A stretch of 64,000 bases of DNA from DASWTL01 sp035575925 (GCA_035575925.1 DATLXK010000050.1:1-64000); one strand, 5' to 3'. Positions 32,733-41,196 are shown, counted from the stretch's first letter. Made by a program: numbers and translations. Notes: a model not told the origin generated them from the sequence alone.

Positions 32733-33149
32733 TTAATTTATTTTGATAACGTAGGTGATCTCAACTCCCCCTGCTACTAACATATCATGCACCGAGCAAT
32801 ATTTCTTTACAGCAAGCTCCGCTGCACGTTCTGCCTTCTGCATATCTATTTCCCCTTGCAGGTTAAAGTTCATATGAATTTTAGTAAATATATTGGGTGC
32901 CGTCTCTCTTCTCTGTGCATCAACATCCACAGAAAAATCAGTAATTACCTGGCGTTGTTTCTTTAAAATACTTACCAGGTCAAGAGAACTGCAGGATGCA
33001 AGCGCCATTAAAACAAGCTCCATAGGCCTTGCACCCAATCCCTGGCCCCCGATCTCGGGAGAGCCATCTATATGCACTTTGACACCGGATGCAGAACCAT
33101 CTGCTTCAAAATGCACCGCATCATTGACTCTTTTTAGTGTTACCTTCAT
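32733..33149 (-). CDS. OsmC family protein
   Basis: The 138-residue protein is an OsmC/Ohr-family thiol peroxidase-like protein. It has GLGARPMELVLMALASCSSLDLV, where the first conserved cysteine lies in ASC (near 53), and AVKKYCSVHDML with the second cysteine (near 118). OsmC proteins reduce organic hydroperoxides using these cysteines. It starts two bases after the cysN stop, so it is the last gene of the sulfur operon, which links peroxide or thiol homeostasis to sulfate assimilation. The exact substrate is unknown. Confidence 0.9.
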   Translation of the reverse strand: MKVTLKRVNDAVHFEADGSASGVKVHIDGSPEIGGQGLGARPMELVLMALASCSSLDLVSILKKQRQVITDFSVDVDAQRRETAPNIFTKIHMNFNLQGEIDMQKAERAAELAVKKYCSVHDMLVAGGVEITYVIKIN

Positions 33150-33151
33150 AT

Positions 33152-34402
33152 TTAATCAGCTACGGAGCGGAACATAAGTGCTCCTACAGTTAAATTAGTA
33201 CGGCTGTCGATTAATATCGCACCTCCATTTTCCTTATTATCCTGGTAAACATCAAAGGCTAAAGGCTCCGCGGTTTTGATAACTATCCGACCAATATCAT
33301 TAAGTTGGAATGATTCTGCACTTACTTCTTCCAGCGTATTAATATTTACTTTATAGAGAATTTCCTGGATCTTGCAGCGGGTAAGTTTGCTATTATGCTG
33401 TACAAAATAAGGAACCGAGGTATCTAAAGCCCGGGTATCCATCCAGCACAGATCAGCTTCAATAAGCTGAGAAACATGTGGCTGGTAAGATGAATTAACC
33501 AGCAGATCTCCCCTGCTTATATCAATATCATCCCTGAGATGCATGGTTACAGACATACCAGGTAATGCTTCCTGCGGCTGCTTATCCAGCAGCTCAATCT
33601 TACTTATGGCAGATGTAAATCCGGAGGGAAGTACCGTTATCTGGTCATTTACATGAAACGAACCGCTTAATACCCTGCCCGCATATCCGCGATAATCATG
33701 CAATTCTTTTGTTTGCGGCCGTATTACCCATTGCACAGCCATACGTGCATGACCTGCAAAATCATCCACTTCCAGAGGGATAGTTTCCAGGTGTTCCAGT
33801 AAGCTTTTACCGTCATACCAAAGCATACGTTCAGAACGGTTAACCACATTATCGCCTCTTAATGCACTAACCGGAATATAAGTAACTTCAGGAATGTTCA
33901 ACCTTGAAGCAAGCTGAATATAAGCATCTTTAATCTGAGTATATACCGTTTCATCATAATCCACCATATCCATTTTATTAAGGCAGATCACAACATGGCG
34001 GATACCTAATAAAGAAACAAGAAACGAATGGCGGATGGTTTGTTCAACTACACCCTGGCGTGCATCAATAAGTATGATAGCCAGATCTGCCTTTGAAGCA
34101 CCGGTAACCATATTACGTGTATACTGGATATGCCCCGGCGTATCAGCAATAATAAATTTCCGCTTATCGGTCTGAAAATATTTATAAGCGACATCGATGG
34201 TAATTCCCTGCTCGCGCTCCGCTTTAAGTCCATCCGTTAAAATCGCGAGGTCAATAGTTCCGTCGTCATTTTTACGGTTGGATTTTTCAATTGCTTCCAG
34301 TTGATCTGCAAGAATAGCATCACTGTCATAAAGAAGGCGGCCTATCAGGGTGCTTTTGCCATCATCAACACTCCCCGCTGTAATAAATCTTAAAATATCC
34401 AT
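33152..34402 (-). CDS. cysN: Sulfate adenylyltransferase subunit 1 (GTPase)
   Basis: CysN is the GTPase that drives APS formation by CysD. The 416-residue protein has the elongation-factor-like G domain: GSVDDGKSTLIGRLL (about 10-24), DTPGHIQYTRNM, NKMDMV, and two beta-barrel domains after about residue 225. There is no C-terminal APS kinase (CysC) fusion, in keeping with the APS-type reductase in the same operon. It overlaps the cysD stop by one base. Confidence 0.96.
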   Translation of the reverse strand: MDILRFITAGSVDDGKSTLIGRLLYDSDAILADQLEAIEKSNRKNDDGTIDLAILTDGLKAEREQGITIDVAYKYFQTDKRKFIIADTPGHIQYTRNMVTGASKADLAIILIDARQGVVEQTIRHSFLVSLLGIRHVVICLNKMDMVDYDETVYTQIKDAYIQLASRLNIPEVTYIPVSALRGDNVVNRSERMLWYDGKSLLEHLETIPLEVDDFAGHARMAVQWVIRPQTKELHDYRGYAGRVLSGSFHVNDQITVLPSGFTSAISKIELLDKQPQEALPGMSVTMHLRDDIDISRGDLLVNSSYQPHVSQLIEADLCWMDTRALDTSVPYFVQHNSKLTRCKIQEILYKVNINTLEEVSAESFQLNDIGRIVIKTAEPLAFDVYQDNKENGGAILIDSRTNLTVGALMFRSVAD

Positions 34403-35307
34403 TAAAAGTACCCTCCTTTCTTACGATCTTCCATTGCTGCTTCTGAAACTTTATCATCCATACGTGCGCCACGCTCACTTACTTTCGAGCCGCGTATCTC
34501 TTCTATAATATCGTCAATTTCTATAGCTTCTGATGCAACTGCCGCCGTACAGGTCATATCCCCTACCGTGCGGAACCTAACCGTGCGTAATTCCATCACA
34601 TCCTGCTCATCCATATTTAAACATTCGGCAGCAGCCATCAACTGACCGTTGCGGGTTATGCACTCCCGCTGATGAGAGAAATAAATGGATGGCAATGATA
34701 TATTTTCCCTCTGAATGTAATTCCACACGTCTAACTCTGTCCAGTTACTGATAGGAAAAACACGCACATTCTCTCCTTTATGTATCCTGCCATTATAAAT
34801 ATTCCAAAGCTCCGGACGTTGCCTTTTTGGATCCCATTGTCCGAATTCGTCACGAACGGAAAAAATACGTTCCTTAGCCCGGGCTTTTTCCTCATCCCGG
34901 CGGGCTCCGCCTATGCAGGCGTCAAACTGGTTTTTCAGAATAGTATCAAGTAATGTTACCGTTTGCAAAGCATTTCGGCTTGCATTTTTACCTGTTTGTT
35001 CCACCACTTTTCCCTGGTCAATAGAATCCTGCACATAACCTACAATCAGTTTTTCTCCGATACGGTTGATCATATCATCCCTATACTCAATAGTTTCAGG
35101 AAAATTATGCCCGGTATCAATGTGTACTAAGGGGAAAGGGAATTTCCCCGGCCTGAATGCTTTCTCAGCAAGCCGGACCAATGTAATTGAATCCTTTCCG
35201 CCCGAAAAAAGCAATGCAGGTTTTTCAAATTGTCCGGCTACCTCACGCAGAATATGTATAGCTTCTGCTTCCAGCTGGTCTAAATAGTCCATATATCTCG
35301 TACTCAT
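34402..35307 (-). CDS. cysD: Sulfate adenylyltransferase subunit 2
   Basis: CysD makes adenosine 5'-phosphosulfate from sulfate and ATP. I chose the ATG at 35307 (MSTRYMDYLDQLEAEAIHIL), giving 301 aa, the standard length; the frame stays open upstream into cysH but is not coding there. Motifs are the PP-loop LLFSGGKDS (near 33), PFPLVHIDTGHNFPE, GGARRDEEKARAKERIFS and FPISNWTELDVW. It lies 13 bp after cysH and overlaps cysN by one base. Confidence 0.95.
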   Translation of the reverse strand: MSTRYMDYLDQLEAEAIHILREVAGQFEKPALLFSGGKDSITLVRLAEKAFRPGKFPFPLVHIDTGHNFPETIEYRDDMINRIGEKLIVGYVQDSIDQGKVVEQTGKNASRNALQTVTLLDTILKNQFDACIGGARRDEEKARAKERIFSVRDEFGQWDPKRQRPELWNIYNGRIHKGENVRVFPISNWTELDVWNYIQRENISLPSIYFSHQRECITRNGQLMAAAECLNMDEQDVMELRTVRFRTVGDMTCTAAVASEAIEIDDIIEEIRGSKVSERGARMDDKVSEAAMEDRKKGGYF

Positions 35308-35320
35308 CTCTAATATTTCA

Positions 35321-36022
35321 TTATGAAGAGGCATGCAGCCCGCACTCCTTTTTACTTTGATCTTCCCACCACCATCTGCCTGCCCTAAAGTCTTCTCCCG
35401 GAGCAACTGCCCGTGTACAGGGGGCGCAACCTATACTTGGGAAACCTTTATCATGCAGCGGATTATAGGGTATGTGGTTCTTTTTTATATACCCTTTTAC
35501 CTCATCCAGCGTCCAGTCAAATATGGCGTGAAATTTTATAAGGCCGTTTCCTTCATCCCATTCAATTGAGTGCATATCATGCCTGTTTTCAGATTGATCT
35601 GCACGGATACCGGTTATCCAGATGCTCATCCCTTCAAGTGCCCTTTTTAAAGGCTCTATTTTACGAATTCCGCAACATTCTTTACGATTCTCTACCGATT
35701 CATAAAAACTGGTCGGGCCTTTCCTGCTTACCATTTCTCCAATTAATTCTGAGTTGGGATAATATGCATGCACAGGCTTACCATAGGTTTCTAGAGTGCG
35801 GTTCCAAACGTAATAGGTTTCCGGAAACAAACGCCCGGTTTCCAGTGTAAAAACCTTTACCGGAAGGTCATTGGTAAATATCATATGGGAAATAGCCTGA
35901 TCTTCCCACCCGAAACTGGTTGAAAAAATAACTTTACCGGGAAATTCTTCAGCCAGAAAACGTATAGCTTCAACAGGTTCAAGTCCCGCTATCCTTTCAC
36001 GTAAAATCGTTTCCAGTTCCAT
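35321..36022 (-). CDS. cysH: Adenylyl-sulfate (APS) reductase, [4Fe-4S] type
   Basis: This thioredoxin-dependent reductase converts activated sulfate to sulfite. The 233-residue protein has the PP-loop-like FSTSFGWEDQ (about 33-42). Its four cluster cysteines (C116, C117, C199, C202 in KECCGIRK and IGCAPCTRA) are diagnostic of the iron-sulfur APS reductase branch. The catalytic cysteine is C227 in the C-terminal KECGLH. Lack of CysC in the operon fits direct use of APS. It follows metZ by six bases. Confidence 0.95.
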   Translation of the reverse strand: MELETILRERIAGLEPVEAIRFLAEEFPGKVIFSTSFGWEDQAISHMIFTNDLPVKVFTLETGRLFPETYYVWNRTLETYGKPVHAYYPNSELIGEMVSRKGPTSFYESVENRKECCGIRKIEPLKRALEGMSIWITGIRADQSENRHDMHSIEWDEGNGLIKFHAIFDWTLDEVKGYIKKNHIPYNPLHDKGFPSIGCAPCTRAVAPGEDFRAGRWWWEDQSKKECGLHASS

Positions 36023-36028
36023 ATTATA

Positions 36029-37195
36029 TTATTTCGACTTATTTAAAGCCTGGTTAATATCTTCTATGATGTCGTCTATATCTTCCAGCCCTACAGAAAT
36101 ACGAATACTGCCTGGCTGAATACCAATCTGAGTTCTTTCTTCCTCAGATAATTTTGAATGTGTTGTTGATGAGGGATGTGTAGCAATAGTACGCGTATCA
36201 CCAAGATTTACCATTTGCAAAATCATTTTAAGAGCATCCATAAAACGTTTAGCCCGGTTAAACCCACCTTTCACAATAAAAGTTACAACACCTCCACCTT
36301 GTTTCATTTGGCGTTTGGCCAATTCATACTGTGGATGTGAGGGAAGAAATGGGTAACGGACCAGTTCTACTTCAGGATGTTGTTCCAGCATTTCTGCTAC
36401 TTTCAATGCGCTGCTGCAATGTCTGTCCATACGTACAGACAAGGTTTCTAAGCTTTTTGAAATTGTCCACGCGTTAAATGCAGACATTGCAGGACCAGTA
36501 TGCCGGATAAAAAACATTATTTCTTTAATCAGATCAGCCCTCCCAACAACCACGCCTCCTAAAACTCTTCCTTGTCCATCCATATATTTTGTAGCGGAAT
36601 GGCTCACCAGGTCGGCACCAAATTGTATAGGTTTTTGTAAGTAAGGTGTGGCGAAGCAATTATCAACATTCAAAATGAAATTGTGCTTCTTCTTCAATTT
36701 ACCGAGCCATTCTAAATCAACCAGTTCTAAACCCGGGTTAGATGGGGTTTCTAAAAAAACCATCTTTGTTTCAGGACGGAGGGCTGCCTCAAAATCTTCC
36801 GGTTTAGAAGCATCAACATACGTTGTAGTAATGCCCCAACGCGGTAGTAAATTGGTAAATAACTGATGTGTTGATCCAAAAACGGAGCGAAATGCAACAA
36901 TGTGATCCCCACTACGTAATAAACCTGCAATAGAAGCAAAAACGGCAGCCATTCCTGAAGAAAAAGCTAAACCTGCTTCGGCGCCTTCAAAATCAACAAT
37001 TTTATTAATAAATTCAGTTGTATTAGGGTTTGAATACCGCGAGTAAATATTCCCTTCCACTTCATCGGCAAACATAGCCCTACCATGTTCGGCATCATCA
37101 AATACAAAACTAGAAGTTAAATACAAAGGCACCGAATGTTCCCGGTTTAATGAACGAGGAGTTTGCCCACGGATAAGTTTTGATTGTTCTTTCAT
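36029..37195 (-). CDS. metZ: O-succinylhomoserine sulfhydrylase (MetZ-like PLP enzyme)
   Basis: The 388-residue Cys/Met-metabolism PLP enzyme should combine activated homoserine with sulfide to give homocysteine. Visible blocks are YSRYSNPNT, AFSSGMAA, the DNCFATPYLQKP region near 180, and the PLP lysine in SHSATKYMDGQGR (near 208). GQGRVLGG favours O-succinylhomoserine sulfhydrylase over cystathionine gamma-synthase; O-acetylhomoserine as substrate cannot be excluded. Its location amid sulfate-reduction genes supports direct sulfhydrylation. A separate promoter element precedes it. Confidence 0.88.
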   Translation of the reverse strand: MKEQSKLIRGQTPRSLNREHSVPLYLTSSFVFDDAEHGRAMFADEVEGNIYSRYSNPNTTEFINKIVDFEGAEAGLAFSSGMAAVFASIAGLLRSGDHIVAFRSVFGSTHQLFTNLLPRWGITTTYVDASKPEDFEAALRPETKMVFLETPSNPGLELVDLEWLGKLKKKHNFILNVDNCFATPYLQKPIQFGADLVSHSATKYMDGQGRVLGGVVVGRADLIKEIMFFIRHTGPAMSAFNAWTISKSLETLSVRMDRHCSSALKVAEMLEQHPEVELVRYPFLPSHPQYELAKRQMKQGGGVVTFIVKGGFNRAKRFMDALKMILQMVNLGDTRTIATHPSSTTHSKLSEEERTQIGIQPGSIRISVGLEDIDDIIEDINQALNKSK

Positions 37196-37209
37196 ATTTA
37201 TTTAAGGCG

Positions 37210-37217
37210 CAAAAGTA
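37210..37217 (-). promoter_or_regulatory. Candidate internal promoter before metZ
   Basis: TACTTTTG on the minus strand matches TAnnTTTG and ends 14 bases before the metZ ATG, in the 69-bp gap after the siroheme synthase gene. It could allow metZ-cysHDN expression independent of the upstream attenuator. Confidence 0.4.
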
Positions 37218-37264
37218 CAGTTTTTGAACATAAATCCTCTAAGCACTGCCCTGTCACGTATTTA

Positions 37265-37876
37265 TCACTTTTCGTTTGATATTAATAATTCTGTTATCTG
37301 GTTTAGCTTCTTAACCTTATAAGAAAAGTCGCCCTGAAGCATCTCTCTTATTTTATTCAGATTATCCAGGGTCTCTTCAAGTTCAGAAGGCAGTGCTTCT
37401 TCAAGAACCTCCTTAAGCCGCCTAGCTAATGTTGGAGACCTGCCGTTGGTTGAAATTCCGAGTTTCAGATTTCCCTTTTGCACTACAGAACCCAGATAAA
37501 AATTACATAAAGCAGGCTTATCAGCAAAATTTACCAGTAACTTTCTTTTCCTGGCTTCTTCTTTTATATAATCGTTGAGTTGCGGATTATTAGTAGCAAC
37601 AAAAACTATATCTGCTTTGTCTAAATCTGCAGCCTCAAAGCTTTTTTTTAATAGTGTGATGTTTGCAAAGTTACCGGCCAGCTCCTTTACATCATCAGAT
37701 ATTTCTTGAGCAACAACATGTATCTGCGTTGCCGGACAATTATTAATAATGGCACCTAATTTTTCCAAACCGATATTTCCTGCACCTACTAACAGTACCT
37801 GAAGCTCATTCAGTTTTAGAAATACCGGAAACAATTCATTTCCGGAAGACTTATCGGGTGTTTCCTGCACACTCAT
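37265..37876 (-). CDS. Precorrin-2 dehydrogenase/sirohydrochlorin ferrochelatase
   Basis: The 203-residue protein matches the CysG N-terminal module (Met8-like), which oxidises precorrin-2 and inserts iron to make siroheme. It shows the NAD-binding LLVGAGNIGLEKL (about 28-40), FVATNNPQLNDYI, NFADKPALCNFYLGS and GISTNGRSP. It lacks the SAM-dependent uroporphyrinogen methyltransferase half of CysG. It lies 37 bp after the sulfite reductase gene, to which it supplies cofactor. Confidence 0.92.
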   Translation of the reverse strand: MSVQETPDKSSGNELFPVFLKLNELQVLLVGAGNIGLEKLGAIINNCPATQIHVVAQEISDDVKELAGNFANITLLKKSFEAADLDKADIVFVATNNPQLNDYIKEEARKRKLLVNFADKPALCNFYLGSVVQKGNLKLGISTNGRSPTLARRLKEVLEEALPSELEETLDNLNKIREMLQGDFSYKVKKLNQITELLISNEK

Positions 37877-37913
37877 CAGATAATTATCATTTAAAAGGCT
37901 ATACCGCTCCTGA

Positions 37914-40016
37914 TCATGCTTGTATCAACGCCTCTCTCTTGGTTTTAACCTGATTTAAAAAGTTTGTTACCTGTTCCAGATAAGCTGCGGCAAACTCTAT
38001 GGATGGTTCATTTTTATTTATCTGAAGAACCAAATCTGCAAATTCACCAAAGCCATAAAAATCAAAATCGCTGCTGTAGTGTGTATTAAACTCACGGATA
38101 ACTCCAACCTGCGTACTGCTGTTTACGCCTTTATCGAGCAGTAATGCTTTCGCTGCGCTAATAAATACACTGTAAGAATGGTAAATAGAATCGGCATAAC
38201 GCTGTTCTATAAAAGTTTCCCGTGCCCATCCTAATTTTTCTTCAGCTTCGAACACCAAAGTTGCGACAAGGTCTATCATTACTCCTGCACATTCTCCAAC
38301 TCCAATTGCTGTTACATAGGTTTCCTCATGTCCCCAGTCTCTAAAGTCATCATCAGTAAGGTTGGTAAGATCTGCCAGTGGTTTTATCAAATGGTAAAAA
38401 TAATCTTTACCCTTCCTGTCATAATAAGTATTAAACTCTTCAGCGGGCAATGCATTTTCCTGATAGCTATTTAAAACTACTCGGAGAACATCAGTAGTGC
38501 GTTTAGCCGGAACTTTAACGATCTTCTCCCCTGCGCGTCCAACTCCGTTTCCGAATGTTCCGCCGCCTAACAAAACCTGGTTTGCAGGAAGAACCTTCCC
38601 TGCTACTTTCATCGAACTGCCATGAAATCCAATATGCGCCAAACCGTGCTGACCGCATGAATTCATACATCCGCTGATCTTGATCTTTATATCCCGGTTA
38701 AATACAAGGTTTGGATATTCTTCATAAACCAGGTTTTCCAATACACGCGAAAGTTCGGTACTATTGGATATTCCCAGGTTGCAGGTATCAGTACCCGGAC
38801 AGGTAGTTACATCAGCCACACTGTCAAAACCCAAATTAGCAAAACTCAGGTCTTTAAGACGCGTGTATAACAAAGGCAATGCTTCTTTTCTTGCGAACTT
38901 CAAAAGCATACCCTGGTTTTGAGTTATCCTGATCTCATCTGCAACCAGCCCGCGTATTGAATCAACAAACAGACGTGCCTGATCTGTAGGAATATCGCCG
39001 ACAGGTACTTTAATAAACACACCGTAAAACCCTTCCTGCTTTTGTTCAAAAACATTGGTTTTAAACCAGGCCTCATAATTTGCTTCATCTTGCAACTCTT
39101 TTACAGGAAGATTTAAAACCTCAGGAGGTTGTGGCAACGGCACTGTATCGCGATTGATTTTGTACGATTTTGATTTTAAAGCGGTGCGTTCTTCATCAAT
39201 TAACCTGAGCACTTCTTCCAGCCCAAGTTTTTGAATAAGATATTTTAAACGTGCCTTGTTTCTGTTATTGCGCTCACCATACCGGTCAAAAACACGGATT
39301 ACAGCTTCTGTATACGGAATGAGCTGATCTTCATGTAAAAACTCATGCACTGCACTTGCAATTAATGGCTGGGCACCAAGTCCACCACCCAGCATCACTT
39401 TAAATCCGCGTTGCTCTTCGCCATCTACCAGTTTAACCTTAGGAATGAACCCCAGATCATGAATGTAAGAGAAAGCTGTATCCTCGTCTGTTGCAGAAAA
39501 AGAGATCTTAAACTTCCTGCCCATTTCCTGGCAAATTGGGTTCCGGAGGAAATACTCAAACGTAGCTTGCGCGTATGGAGATACGTCAAAAGGCTCATTT
39601 GGATCGATACCTGAAGTGGGAGATGAAGTTACGTTCCTCACCGTATTTCCGCAGGCCTCTCTTAATGTAATATCATCCTGCTCGAGTTTTGCCCAAAGTT
39701 CAGGAGTACGGTCAAGGCTGACAAAATGTATTTGAATGTCCTGTCGGGTTGTTAAGTGCAGGTTACGGCTTGCATATTCATCAGAAATATCTGCTATACG
39801 CAATAACTGCTTAAATGTCACTTTTCCAAAAGGAAGCTTAATCCGAATCATTTGTACGCCCGGCTGGCGCTGACCATAGATTCCCCGCGCTAACCGGAGG
39901 CTACGAAACTTCTCATCATGAATTTTCCCTTCGCGAAAGGCTTTTATCTTTTTTTCCAGATCGATGATATCTTTCTCTACAACCGGATTTTCTAATTCTG
40001 TTCTGAAACTTTGCAT
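37914..40016 (-). CDS. Siroheme sulfite (nitrite/sulfite) reductase with C-terminal HEPN-like domain
   Basis: The 700-residue enzyme has the two ferredoxin-like/siroheme repeats of assimilatory sulfite and nitrite reductases: HLTTRQDIQIHFV (about 87-99), ACGNTVRNVTSSP (121-133), and cluster cysteines C406, C412, C450 and C454 (TCPGTDTC, SGCMNSC). Context fixes sulfite as the likely substrate. After about residue 575 a helical extension of some 125 aa (YADSIYHSYSVFISAAKALL) resembles a HEPN domain. It leads the operon, 14 bp downstream of the attenuator T-tract. Confidence 0.92.
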   Translation of the reverse strand: MQSFRTELENPVVEKDIIDLEKKIKAFREGKIHDEKFRSLRLARGIYGQRQPGVQMIRIKLPFGKVTFKQLLRIADISDEYASRNLHLTTRQDIQIHFVSLDRTPELWAKLEQDDITLREACGNTVRNVTSSPTSGIDPNEPFDVSPYAQATFEYFLRNPICQEMGRKFKISFSATDEDTAFSYIHDLGFIPKVKLVDGEEQRGFKVMLGGGLGAQPLIASAVHEFLHEDQLIPYTEAVIRVFDRYGERNNRNKARLKYLIQKLGLEEVLRLIDEERTALKSKSYKINRDTVPLPQPPEVLNLPVKELQDEANYEAWFKTNVFEQKQEGFYGVFIKVPVGDIPTDQARLFVDSIRGLVADEIRITQNQGMLLKFARKEALPLLYTRLKDLSFANLGFDSVADVTTCPGTDTCNLGISNSTELSRVLENLVYEEYPNLVFNRDIKIKISGCMNSCGQHGLAHIGFHGSSMKVAGKVLPANQVLLGGGTFGNGVGRAGEKIVKVPAKRTTDVLRVVLNSYQENALPAEEFNTYYDRKGKDYFYHLIKPLADLTNLTDDDFRDWGHEETYVTAIGVGECAGVMIDLVATLVFEAEEKLGWARETFIEQRYADSIYHSYSVFISAAKALLLDKGVNSSTQVGVIREFNTHYSSDFDFYGFGEFADLVLQINKNEPSIEFAAAYLEQVTNFLNQVKTKREALIQA

Positions 40017-40029
40017 GCAGTAATATTAT

Positions 40030-40091
40030 AAAAAAACCTCTCCAACATAGCTGAAGAGGTTAAATGATTATTTTAGTTTATACCCTCTCCA
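40030..40091 (-). promoter_or_regulatory. Transcription attenuator of the sulfate-assimilation operon
   Basis: On the minus strand the leader has three mutually exclusive strands. Strand 1 is TGGAGAGGGT (40091-40082), strand 2 is AACCTCTTCA (40061-40052), and strand 3 is TGGAGAGGTT (40044-40035) followed by a T-run to 40030. Strands 2 and 3 form a 10-bp terminator stem with a seven-base loop. Strand 1, almost identical to strand 3, can instead pair with strand 2 (nine of ten positions) as an antiterminator. Strand 1 begins directly after the stop codon of a Cys-containing leader peptide, so translation can decide the outcome. Confidence 0.65.
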
Positions 40092-40124
40092 TTACAAAGC
40101 ACACATAGTGCCGCGACAAAGCAT
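40092..40124 (-). CDS. Leader peptide MLCRGTMCAL of the sulfate-assimilation operon
   Basis: A 10-codon frame starts with ATG at 40124 and ends with TAA at 40094-40092. It encodes M-L-C-R-G-T-M-C-A-L with two TGT Cys codons (3 and 8). It lies about 36 nt after the predicted transcription start, and its stop codon abuts the antiterminator strand. A ribosome waiting at the second Cys codon would leave that strand free, whereas one that reaches the stop would cover it. This is the geometry expected of a cysteine-sensing leader peptide. The peptide itself need have no function. Confidence 0.55.
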   Translation of the reverse strand: MLCRGTMCAL

Positions 40125-40167
40125 CGTCCAACAGATAGCGATATGAGTATATGTTTTTTTCACACTT

Positions 40168-40175
40168 CAAAGATA
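40168..40175 (-). promoter_or_regulatory. -7 promoter element of the sulfate-assimilation operon
   Basis: TATCTTTG is a perfect match to TAnnTTTG, placing transcription start near 40160 and giving a leader of about 145 nt before the sulfite reductase ATG. No good -33 element is seen, which suits a promoter needing an activator or Rrf2-type control. Confidence 0.55.
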
Positions 40176-40190
40176 ATAAAGTATATAAGA

Positions 40191-40664
40191 TTAGTAGATA
40201 TTATTTACAATAATATTACCTGAAACTGATGATCTTTCAATCAACCCGTTCTCCCGGTCAATTATATTTTGAATACTGGTTTCGGTTAAAATTTTCAGTG
40301 TGGCATCGCGGACATCCGTATACACGTTCCGAATTCCGCAGGTTGCTTCATCTTTACATTCAATACAACCGTTATAAAAATTCAGGCTTACGCAGGGCAC
40401 CATAGCGATAGGGCCATCTGTAATGCGCATTACCTGCACCAGGTAGATATCCTTTGGATCCTTACTCAGGTTATAACCGCCTCCCGCTCCTTTCTTACTG
40501 TACAACAATCCGGCATTGCGCAGGTATAATAAGATCTGTTCCAAAAACTTTTTCGGTATTTGCTCTTCCTGCGAAATCCGGGCGATCTGCATAGGTTCCT
40601 TACCATAGTTCTTACCCAGAACTACAAGTGCCTTTATTGCATATTTGGTTTTTTTAGAAAGCAT
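40191..40664 (-). CDS. Rrf2 family transcriptional regulator
   Basis: The 157-residue protein has an N-terminal winged helix-turn-helix (MLSKKTKYAIKALVVLGKNY..., KKFLEQILLYLRNAGLL..KKGAGGGY) typical of Rrf2 proteins such as IscR and CymR. A cysteine-rich stretch (PCVSL...GCIECKDEATCG, about 90-110) could bind an iron-sulfur cluster or sense thiols. I start it at the ATG at 40664. It lies directly upstream of, and co-oriented with, the sulfur operon, so it is a plausible regulator of it; CymR-type Rrf2 proteins control cysteine metabolism in other bacteria. Confidence 0.9.
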   Translation of the reverse strand: MLSKKTKYAIKALVVLGKNYGKEPMQIARISQEEQIPKKFLEQILLYLRNAGLLYSKKGAGGGYNLSKDPKDIYLVQVMRITDGPIAMVPCVSLNFYNGCIECKDEATCGIRNVYTDVRDATLKILTETSIQNIIDRENGLIERSSVSGNIIVNNIY

Positions 40665-40747
40665 ACAGGTTCTAAACAAAGGAACGGAAAATTTTAGGAT
40701 TAAATGTTCAAGAATACTACCTTCAATCAGAACATCAATTAATAATT

Positions 40748-41196
40748 ATGACAAGTATTAGCGACAGAATTCTTTTTCTATGTAACAGCATACCTGCAAA
40801 GTTGAGACCATTATCAGAAGATGAATTTAGCTACCGGCCTGCGCCTGATAAATGGTCTAAAAAAGAAATTCTGGGACATTTAATTGACTCGGCGACTAAT
40901 AATCATCAGAGATTTATAAGAGGACAATATGAGAATTCCCCTGTAATTTTCTACGATCAAACCCAATGGGTTCAATTGCAGCAATTCAATACAGAGAATA
41001 AAGACACCCTTATAACCTTCTGGGAATTATACAACCGGCATCTGGCCCATATAATCTCAGTAACCCCTATAGGGAATTTATCCAAAACCTGTACTGGTAA
41101 AGATGGAATATCCTATACCCTCGCGTTTTAATAAAAGATTACCTGGAACATTTGGAGCATCATTTACAACAAATAGTTGAAATTGAGGCCGATTAG
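40748..41196 (+). pseudogene. DinB family protein, interrupted by a single-base frameshift
   Basis: The first 127 codons (MTSISDRILFLCNSIPAKLR..., PDKWSKKEILGHLIDSATNNHQRF) match DinB/DUF664-type four-helix metalloenzymes, with the HLIDSA and YNRHLAHII helices. The frame ends at 41131 after TLAF. One base out of frame, the DNA continues LIKDYLEHLEHHLQQIVEIE to a stop at 41196, which is exactly the missing last helix with its family histidines. Loss of one T from the T-run at 41126-41129 explains the break. It is either a real pseudogene or a homopolymer sequencing error. Confidence 0.75.

Noticed and set aside
40017..40190. SAM-type riboswitch upstream of the sulfite reductase gene.
   Set aside because: The conserved SAM-I core is absent. 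The leader peptide plus alternative stems explain the structure better.
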